A stretch of 5,016 nucleotides of DNA from LSUCC0057 sp042091915 (lineage in GTDB: Bacteria; Pseudomonadota; Gammaproteobacteria; Pseudomonadales; Porticoccaceae), in assembly GCA_042091915.1 (NCBI GenBank), contig JBELGO010000106.1:1-5016 (forward strand), in the 5' to 3' direction. Below the pieces are notes generated by a model, which worked only from the letters and a program-made list of their open reading frames with translations, was not told the origin of the DNA and did not search any database. Each line of letters starts with the position of its first letter. Within the stretch, counting starts at the first letter, position 1. Of this stretch, positions 1-5,016 are shown one piece after another. The translations under genes were made by a program, and so were the position numbers.

Positions 1-1
1 T

Positions 2-1459
2 GTGCTTACCCACCCGGTCTTTAATCGCTACCACTCAGAGACTGAGATGTTGCGTTATTTGCGCAAATTGGCTGATCGAGATATCGCTCTGGATCGCGCC
101 ATGATCCCGCTTGGCTCCTGCACTATGAAGCTCAATGCCACCGCCGAGATGATCCCGGTTACCTGGCCCGAGTTTGGCCAAATCCACCCATTTGCACCGG
201 CTGACCAGGTGGCGGGTTATCACGCCATGATCAATCAGCTGGAGGAGATGCTCTGCGATATCACCGGTTATGACGCTATGTCACTGCAGCCCAATGCCGG
301 CTCGCAGGGCGAGTACGCTGGTCTGTTAGCTATACGTGGCTATCACCATGCCTGCGGTGATCAGCATCGCAACATCTGCCTTATTCCTAGCTCTGCACAC
401 GGCACCAACCCCGCCTCGGCACAGATGTGCGGTATGAAGGTGGTGGTCGTTAAGTGCGACAGTGACGGCAATGTCGATCTTGACGATTTGCGCGCCAAAG
501 CCGAGCAGCACAGCGACAATCTTTCGGCGATTATGATCACGTACCCGTCTACCCACGGAGTCTTTGAAGCTGCGGTCTCCGAGGTCTGTGCAATCGTCCA
601 CGACCACGGCGGTCAGGTCTACATTGACGGCGCCAATTTCAATGCGATGGTTGGCCTTTGCCAGCCAGGCAAGTTTGGCGGTGACGTATCGCATCTCAAC
701 CTGCACAAAACATTCTGTATCCCGCACGGCGGCGGTGGTCCAGGTGTAGGTCCGATCGGCGTTAAGTCGCATCTCGCGCCGTTTTTACCCGGCCACGATG
801 TCTCTGGTCTGGAGGGCGGCGTCGGGGCGGTGTCGGCGGCGGCATGGGGCAGTGCTTCAATACTGCCGATTACCTGGATGTATATTCGCATGATGGGCGA
901 GCGCGGATTGCGCCACGCCACAGAGGTGGCGATCCTCTCCGCCAACTATATAGCCGCCAAGTTAGAGGGGAGTTATCCAGTGCTCTACACCGGCGGCAAT
1001 GGCCGGGTTGCCCATGAATGTATTATCGATATTCGCCCCATTACTGAGCGCACCGGTGTCACCGTGGATGATATTGCCAAACGCTTGATCGACTTTGGTT
1101 TTCACGCGCCGACCATGTCGTTCCCCGTTGCCGGCACCTTGATGATTGAGCCGACTGAGAGTGAGTCGCTGGTAGAGCTCGACCGATTTATCGACGCGCT
1201 ACTTAAAATTCGCGCAGAAATTGCCGCGGTCGAGGCGGGTGAGTTAACCGCCGATCAGAGCCCGCTGCACTTTGCTCCGCATACCGCAGAGGTCTTGCTC
1301 GATGAAAATTGGCAGCGCAGCTATAGCCGCACGCAAGGGGCATACCCCGCAGAGTATTTGCGCGATCACAAGTACTGGCCGCCGGTCGGCCGTATCGACA
1401 ACGTTTACGGTGATCGCCAGCTAGTCTGCAGCTGCCCACCACTCTCAGACTACGAGTAA
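2..1459 (+). CDS. gcvP: Glycine dehydrogenase (decarboxylating), P protein, C-terminal half (5' end outside window)
   Basis: This is the P protein of the glycine cleavage system, a cytoplasmic PLP enzyme that decarboxylates glycine and passes the aminomethyl group to lipoylated GcvH. The visible 485 residues align throughout with the C-terminal half of single-chain P proteins of about 950-960 residues, so roughly the first half lies upstream. The GTG at position 2 is an internal codon, not a supported start. Visible residue numbers: the SAHGTNPAS motif at 131-139; IDGAN with the probable PLP-ring Asp at 209; LNLHKTFC with the PLP Schiff-base Lys at 236 (nt 707-709); the glycine-rich HGGGGPG at 242-248; and the family-typical CSC-containing C terminus. 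It ends in TAA, 13 bases before gcvT, which suggests cotranscription. A split-type gcvPB subunit is a less likely alternative, because the sequence is closer to the fused gammaproteobacterial form and no start or ribosome binding site is visible. Identity is very secure; one-chain versus split form is inferred. Confidence 0.97.
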   Translation: MLTHPVFNRYHSETEMLRYLRKLADRDIALDRAMIPLGSCTMKLNATAEMIPVTWPEFGQIHPFAPADQVAGYHAMINQLEEMLCDITGYDAMSLQPNAGSQGEYAGLLAIRGYHHACGDQHRNICLIPSSAHGTNPASAQMCGMKVVVVKCDSDGNVDLDDLRAKAEQHSDNLSAIMITYPSTHGVFEAAVSEVCAIVHDHGGQVYIDGANFNAMVGLCQPGKFGGDVSHLNLHKTFCIPHGGGGPGVGPIGVKSHLAPFLPGHDVSGLEGGVGAVSAAAWGSASILPITWMYIRMMGERGLRHATEVAILSANYIAAKLEGSYPVLYTGGNGRVAHECIIDIRPITERTGVTVDDIAKRLIDFGFHAPTMSFPVAGTLMIEPTESESLVELDRFIDALLKIRAEIAAVEAGELTADQSPLHFAPHTAEVLLDENWQRSYSRTQGAYPAEYLRDHKYWPPVGRIDNVYGDRQLVCSCPPLSDYE

Positions 1460-1462
1460 TTT

Positions 1463-1466
1463 GGAG
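1463..1466 (+). promoter_or_regulatory. Ribosome binding site of gcvT
   Basis: GGAG lies six bases before the ATG at 1473. It decides the start. The in-frame TTG at 1461 would add four residues, but it overlaps this site and has no Shine-Dalgarno sequence of its own. Confidence 0.8.
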
Positions 1467-1472
1467 CCTACA

Positions 1473-2597
1473 ATGAGCGACCCGCAAAGTGCAGTAGCGA
1501 CAACCCCTCTCAATGCGATGCATATTGCTGCCGGGGCGAAAATGGTCCCTTTTGCCGGTTACTCGATGCCGGTGCAGTACCCGGCCGGAATTAAAACTGA
1601 ACACTTGCACTGTCGCGCGGCGGCGGGGCTGTTCGATGTCTCGCACATGGGTCAGGTACTTGTCTCCGGCCCGCAAGCGGCTGCAGAGCTAGAGGCACTA
1701 CTGCCGAGCAACTTGATCGATATGACGATTGGAGATCAAAGCTATTCGGTGCTGCTCACCGATACGGGAACGCTGCGCGATGACCTGATGATCAGCCGGC
1801 TCAGTGATGAGAGTTTTTACTTAGTCGTCAACGCCGGTTGCAAACACGATGATATTGCTTATCTGCGTGCTAACTTGCCGACTTCAACGCTCGAATATCG
1901 CGATCAGCACGCGCTTTTGGCCCTGCAGGGACCGCGTGCCGCCGAGGTGTTCGGCAAGTTGTTGCCCGTTGCCGCAGAGCTTATTTTTATGCAGGGCTGC
2001 CCGGCAGTGTTGAATGGCGTTGAACTTTACGTTACGCGTTCGGGCTACACCGGTGAAGACGGTTTTGAAATCTCTGTGCCGACAGCTAAGGCGCAGTGGC
2101 TAGCGGAACTGCTGTTGGCCTCAGAGCTGGTTGAGTGGGTTGGCCTGGGAGCTAGGGATTCGCTACGTCTGGAAGCGGGTTTGTGTTTGTATGGCCACGA
2201 CATGGATACCACCAAAACGCCGATTGAGGCAGCGATTAACTTTGCTGTCAATAAAGTCCGCCGCGAGGGCGGCGAACGTGCCGGCGGCTTTCCCGGCAGC
2301 GATACAATACTGGCACAGCTGCGCGATGGTGCAGAGCACAAACGGGTTGGTTTAGCCGTAGAGGGCCGCGCACCGGTCCGCGAAGGGGCTGAGTTGGTCG
2401 ATGAGCAAGGCAATCTACTCGGCTTGGTCAGCAGTGGCGGTTTCTCTCCCTGCTTAGAAAAACCGATTGCAATGGGCTACCTGCCGGCGGCGCTTGCAGT
2501 GCAGGGCGCATCACTTTACGCACGGGTGCGTGGCAAGCTACTGCCAGTCACTGTGTGTAAAACCCCCTTTGTGCCGCAGCGCTACTACCGCGGTTGA
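1473..2597 (+). CDS. gcvT: Aminomethyltransferase, T protein of the glycine cleavage system
   Basis: GcvT takes the aminomethyl group from lipoyl-GcvH, releases ammonia and forms 5,10-methylene-tetrahydrofolate in the cytoplasm. From the ATG at 1473 the protein is 374 residues, slightly longer than the 364 of E. coli GcvT because of a few extra N-terminal residues. Landmarks in order are MVPFAGYSMP near 24-33, FDVSHMGQ at 54-61, the Asp pair 103-104 that contains the conserved folate-site aspartate, GYTGEDGFE at 191-199, and the GLGARDSLRLEAG region at 224-236 followed by LYGHDMD. The C-terminal barrel domain with SGGFSP is intact, so the gene appears complete and functional. These motifs favour true GcvT over the related YgfZ and dimethylglycine or sarcosine oxidase families. 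It follows gcvP by 13 bases and is probably in the same operon. GcvH is not in the window. The ATG was chosen over the TTG at 1461 because of the well-spaced GGAG. Confidence 0.97.
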   Translation: MSDPQSAVATTPLNAMHIAAGAKMVPFAGYSMPVQYPAGIKTEHLHCRAAAGLFDVSHMGQVLVSGPQAAAELEALLPSNLIDMTIGDQSYSVLLTDTGTLRDDLMISRLSDESFYLVVNAGCKHDDIAYLRANLPTSTLEYRDQHALLALQGPRAAEVFGKLLPVAAELIFMQGCPAVLNGVELYVTRSGYTGEDGFEISVPTAKAQWLAELLLASELVEWVGLGARDSLRLEAGLCLYGHDMDTTKTPIEAAINFAVNKVRREGGERAGGFPGSDTILAQLRDGAEHKRVGLAVEGRAPVREGAELVDEQGNLLGLVSSGGFSPCLEKPIAMGYLPAALAVQGASLYARVRGKLLPVTVCKTPFVPQRYYRG

Positions 2598-2609
2598 GCT
2601 AGATCAAGA

Positions 2610-2648
2610 AAACCGTTGGTTTACTAAGCGCGCTTTAATGGCGCCATT
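2610..2648. repeat. Cluster of three short dyads between gcvT and clpB
   Basis: Three adjacent inverted repeats are seen directly: AAACC-GTT-GGTTT at 2610-2622, the perfect palindrome AAGCGCGCTT at 2626-2635, and the perfect 12-bp palindrome AATGGCGCCATT at 2637-2648. The last overlaps the proposed -35 element of clpB by two bases. None is followed by a run of T, and the two palindromes have no natural loop, so they do not look like a standard intrinsic terminator for gcvT. They could be operator sites, a weak pause or processing structure, or chance. No known operator was recognised, and the HrcA/CIRCE repeat is absent. Confidence 0.45.
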
Positions 2649-2673
2649 GAATTTAACCTATTCATCCCTATCT
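2645..2673 (+). promoter_or_regulatory. Putative sigma-32 (RpoH) heat-shock promoter of clpB
   Basis: A -35-like CATTGAA at 2645-2651 (core TTGAA) is followed, after 14 bases, by CCCTATCT at 2666-2673. This fits the enterobacterial RpoH pattern of CTTGAA plus CCCCATNT: the -10 part differs at one defined position and the spacing is in the usual range. The predicted transcription start is near 2680, giving a leader of about 40 bases before clpB, which is a classical sigma-32 target. An overlapping sigma-70 reading (TTGAAT, 16 bases, TATCTC) is much weaker. The motif match is seen; use by RpoH is inferred. Confidence 0.7.
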
Positions 2674-2682
2674 CTTAGTTAA

Positions 2683-2701
2683 GCGGCAGTTAATCTGGCG
2701 C
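2683..2701 (+). other. Possible small hairpin in the clpB leader
   Basis: In RNA, GCG-G-CAG (2683-2689) can pair with CUG-G-CGC (2695-2701) around a five-base UUAAU loop, giving two 3-bp stems separated by a G-G mismatch. It would sit at the 5' end of the predicted transcript, about ten bases before the Shine-Dalgarno site, which stays unpaired. It may protect the mRNA end or may be chance. No complement to the Shine-Dalgarno was seen in the leader, so it is not an evident RNA thermometer. Confidence 0.3.
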
Positions 2702-2711
2702 ACTAACTTAT

Positions 2712-2716
2712 GAGGT
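2712..2716 (+). promoter_or_regulatory. Ribosome binding site of clpB
   Basis: GAGGT lies five bases upstream of the ATG at 2722. With the match of the first residues to ClpB N termini, it fixes the start codon. Confidence 0.8.
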
Positions 2717-2721
2717 AGACC

Positions 2722-5016
2722 ATGCAATTTGAAAAACTTACCCGCCAGCTGCAGAGTGCTCTGGCCGAGGCTCAGTCGCTGGCGATCGGCCGCGACCACA
2801 CCAGTATAGAACCCGCACACCTGATATTGGCGATGCTCAATCAACAGGGCGGTACCGTACGGCCGCTGCTCAATCAAGCCGGTTTTGATGTCGCCGGACT
2901 CAGTCAGGCGCTCAACAGTGAGCTCGACAAGCAAGCCAAGGTGGGTACACCAACAGGCGAGGCAGCACTGGGCAGTGAGCTCAATAAGCTATTTAATCTA
3001 ACTGACCGCAAAGCTCAGCAGCAGGGCGATCAATTCATCGCCAGCGAGACGCTGCTGGCGGTCGCCTTAGAGACCAATACGGCGCTGGGAAAAATGCTCG
3101 CCGGTTTTGGTGACAGCCAACGTCTGATCACTGCGATTGCTAATTTGCGCGGCGGTGAATCGGTCGACAGTGCCGATGCCGAAGAGCAGCGTGAGGCGCT
3201 TAAGAAATACACCATCGATCTTACCGAGCGCGCCGAGGCAGGCAAACTCGATCCGGTGATCGGTCGCGACGATGAGATACGCCGCACTATTCAGGTGTTG
3301 CAGCGGCGCACAAAAAACAACCCGGTTCTTATCGGCGAGCCTGGTGTCGGTAAAACAGCGATTGTTGAGGGGTTGGCGCAACGGATTATTAATGGAGAAG
3401 TGCCCGAGGGTTTGAAAAGCAAGCGAGTGCTCAGTTTGGATATGGGCGCGCTGTTGGCGGGGGCAAAGTTCCGCGGTGAATTTGAAGAGCGGCTAAAATC
3501 GGTGCTCAATGATCTGGCCAAGCAAGAGGGCCAAGTCATTCTGTTTATCGACGAGCTGCACACCATGGTAGGTGCCGGCAAAGGCGAGGGGGCAATGGAT
3601 GCCGGTAATATGCTCAAGCCAGCGCTGGCGCGCGGTGAGCTGCACTGCGTGGGGGCCACGACGCTTGACGAGTACCGCCAATACATTGAGAAAGATGCTG
3701 CACTTGAACGGCGTTTTCAAAAAGTACTGGTCGATGAACCCAGCGAAGAGGACACTATCGCGATTTTGCGCGGGCTCAAAGAACGCTACGAAGTGCACCA
3801 CGGAGTCGCTATCAGCGATGGCGCCATTGTCAGTGCTGCCAAATTGTCACAGCGCTACATTACCGACCGCCAGCTGCCCGACAAAGCGATAGATCTCATC
3901 GACGAGGCGGCCAGCCGCATCCGTATGGAGATCGACTCTAAACCCGAGCAGATGGACCGACTGGAGCGGCGCATTATTCAACTGAAAATTGAGCGCCAAG
4001 CTCTCTCTAAAGAGAAAGATGCCGATGCCCGCGCGCGACTTGCCAAGCTCGATGAAGAGACCGCCGAGCTCGAGAGGCAGTATTCAGATCTCGAGCAAGT
4101 CTGGAAAGCGGAGAAAGCGACACTGCAGGGTGCTGCCCAGTTTAAAAGTGAACTCGAGCAGGCCCGGCTCGATCTTGAAACGGCGCGACGCAGCGGTGAT
4201 TTGGAAAAGATGGCCGAGATCCAGTACAGCGTGATCCCGTTGCTTGAGCAAAAAATTGCCGAGGTGGAAGCCGCCAGTAGTGACGAGCAAGCGGACAGCG
4301 AGCCGCGGCTAATGCGCAACAAAGTCACCGAAGAGGAGATCGCCGAGGTGGTCTCCAAGTGGACCGGAATCCCGGTCAGTAAAATGCTCGAGGGCGAGCG
4401 CGAAAAACTGTTGGCGATGGAATCGGTACTGCACGACCGTGTGGTCGGTCAAAGCGAGGCCGTGGTGGCAGTCGCGAATGCGGTGCGGCGCTCACGTGCG
4501 GGGCTTTCTGACCCCAACCGCCCGAGCGGCTCATTCTTGTTCCTCGGTCCTACGGGGGTTGGTAAAACTGAGCTGTGCAAGTCGCTGGCGAACTTCCTCT
4601 TCGACAGTGAAGAGGCGATGGTGCGCATAGATATGTCAGAGTTCATGGAGAAGCACTCGATAGCGCGTTTAGTGGGTGCCCCTCCGGGTTATGTCGGTTA
4701 CGAAGAGGGCGGCTACCTCACCGAGGCCGTGCGTCGTCGTCCCTATTCGGTGCTGCTATTGGATGAGGTTGAAAAAGCACACCCGGATGTTTTCAATATT
4801 CTGTTGCAGGTGCTCGATGATGGCCGGCTTACCGATGGCCAAGGACGCACCGTTAACTTTAAAAACTGCGTGATTGTGATGACCAGCAATTTGGGCTCAG
4901 ACATTATCCAAACCTTGGCCGGCGAAGCGAACTACGAGTCGATGAAACAGGCGGTTATGGGGGCGGTGGGCAACCACTTTAGGCCAGAGTTTATCAACCG
5001 TGTCGACGAAGTGGTG
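2722..5016 (+). CDS. clpB: ClpB disaggregase (Hsp104/ClpB AAA+ chaperone), 3' end outside window
   Basis: ClpB is a cytoplasmic hexameric ATPase that works with DnaK-DnaJ-GrpE to pull polypeptides out of aggregates. The open frame covers 765 codons of a family usually near 860, so about 95 residues, including the sensor-2 region, lie beyond the edge. The N domain (about 1-142) keeps Thr7, Asp103 and Glu109, which match E. coli substrate-contact positions. NBD1 has Walker A GEPGVGKT 205-212 (Lys211), Walker B Glu278, arginine fingers Arg330-331, and a pore loop with Phe250 where E. coli has Tyr251. The coiled-coil middle domain (about 408-528) keeps Tyr502, matching E. coli Tyr503, and ends in an acidic stretch (519-528). 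NBD2 has Walker A GPTGVGKT 609-616 (Lys615), pore-loop Tyr657, Walker B Glu682 and arginine finger Arg760. The long middle domain separates it from ClpA and ClpC. Its own sigma-32-like promoter and ribosome binding site precede it. No frame break is seen. Confidence 0.97.
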   Translation, partial: MQFEKLTRQLQSALAEAQSLAIGRDHTSIEPAHLILAMLNQQGGTVRPLLNQAGFDVAGLSQALNSELDKQAKVGTPTGEAALGSELNKLFNLTDRKAQQQGDQFIASETLLAVALETNTALGKMLAGFGDSQRLITAIANLRGGESVDSADAEEQREALKKYTIDLTERAEAGKLDPVIGRDDEIRRTIQVLQRRTKNNPVLIGEPGVGKTAIVEGLAQRIINGEVPEGLKSKRVLSLDMGALLAGAKFRGEFEERLKSVLNDLAKQEGQVILFIDELHTMVGAGKGEGAMDAGNMLKPALARGELHCVGATTLDEYRQYIEKDAALERRFQKVLVDEPSEEDTIAILRGLKERYEVHHGVAISDGAIVSAAKLSQRYITDRQLPDKAIDLIDEAASRIRMEIDSKPEQMDRLERRIIQLKIERQALSKEKDADARARLAKLDEETAELERQYSDLEQVWKAEKATLQGAAQFKSELEQARLDLETARRSGDLEKMAEIQYSVIPLLEQKIAEVEAASSDEQADSEPRLMRNKVTEEEIAEVVSKWTGIPVSKMLEGEREKLLAMESVLHDRVVGQSEAVVAVANAVRRSRAGLSDPNRPSGSFLFLGPTGVGKTELCKSLANFLFDSEEAMVRIDMSEFMEKHSIARLVGAPPGYVGYEEGGYLTEAVRRRPYSVLLLDEVEKAHPDVFNILLQVLDDGRLTDGQGRTVNFKNCVIVMTSNLGSDIIQTLAGEANYESMKQAVMGAVGNHFRPEFINRVDEVV

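Noticed and set aside
326..772. Minus-strand open frame of 148 codons opposite gcvP
   Set aside because: It lies wholly inside a highly conserved gcvP region on the other strand, its product resembles nothing I recognise, and it is explained by codon bias of the real gene.
1461..1472. TTG at 1461 as the gcvT start
   Set aside because: The ATG at 1473 has a well-spaced GGAG, while the TTG overlaps that site and the four added residues match nothing in the family.
1203..1676. Minus-strand open frame of 157 codons across the gcvP-gcvT junction
   Set aside because: It is antisense to two well-conserved genes, is rich in Arg and Cys as is typical of shadow frames, and has no recognisable domain.
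2610..2622. AAACC-GTT-GGTTT as a rho-independent terminator of gcvT
   Set aside because: The stem is only 5 bp and AT-rich with a three-base loop, and no T run follows it.
2467..2682. Plus-strand 71-codon open frame running from the gcvT end into the intergenic region
   Set aside because: Most of it overlaps gcvT in another frame, it has no good ribosome binding site, and its tail runs through the proposed promoter.
2710..2718. Two-codon mini-ORF ATG-AGG-TAG just before clpB
   Set aside because: It overlaps the clpB Shine-Dalgarno site itself and has none of its own, so it most likely arises by chance from the TGAGGT sequence.
2598..2721. CIRCE element, riboswitch or CRISPR-like repeat in the intergenic region
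   Set aside because: No TTAGCACTC/GAGTGCTAA repeat, no aptamer-like conserved core and no direct repeats are visible.
3291..3686. Minus-strand open frame of 131 codons opposite clpB
   Set aside because: It is a Ser- and Pro-rich shadow translation of the ClpB NBD1 coding strand, with no independent support.

Overview
The window is an ordinary stretch of a bacterial chromosome, fully accounted for by three plus-strand genes. They are the 3' half of gcvP (glycine decarboxylase, P protein), a complete gcvT (aminomethyltransferase, T protein) and the first 765 codons of clpB (disaggregase), which is still open at the right edge. All three proteins resemble gammaproteobacterial versions, judged from memory of the families. 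The ClpB middle and second ATPase regions read most like Pseudomonadales/Cellvibrionales homologues. The DNA is moderately GC-rich and codon use looks even across the window, with no sign of recent transfer.

Layout: gcvP runs from the left edge to 1459. A 13-base gap carrying a Shine-Dalgarno site leads into gcvT (1473-2597), so the two look like one transcription unit for the glycine cleavage system. P decarboxylates glycine and loads the aminomethyl group onto the lipoyl arm of GcvH, and T transfers the one-carbon unit to tetrahydrofolate. GcvH is not in the window and is probably upstream or elsewhere, as is any glycine riboswitch.

The only sizeable non-coding stretch is 2598-2721. It holds three short dyads without a convincing intrinsic terminator, a good match to a sigma-32 heat-shock promoter, a small possible hairpin in the predicted clpB leader, and the clpB ribosome binding site. 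This fits heat-shock control of clpB independent of the gcv genes, although read-through from gcvT is not excluded.

I found no previously undescribed system. The points worth a second look are modest: the sigma-32-like promoter overlapped by a perfect 12-bp palindrome, loss of the internal start codon that makes short ClpB in E. coli (GTC instead of GTG), a Phe for Tyr in the first pore loop of ClpB, and a short acidic insertion at the end of its middle domain.
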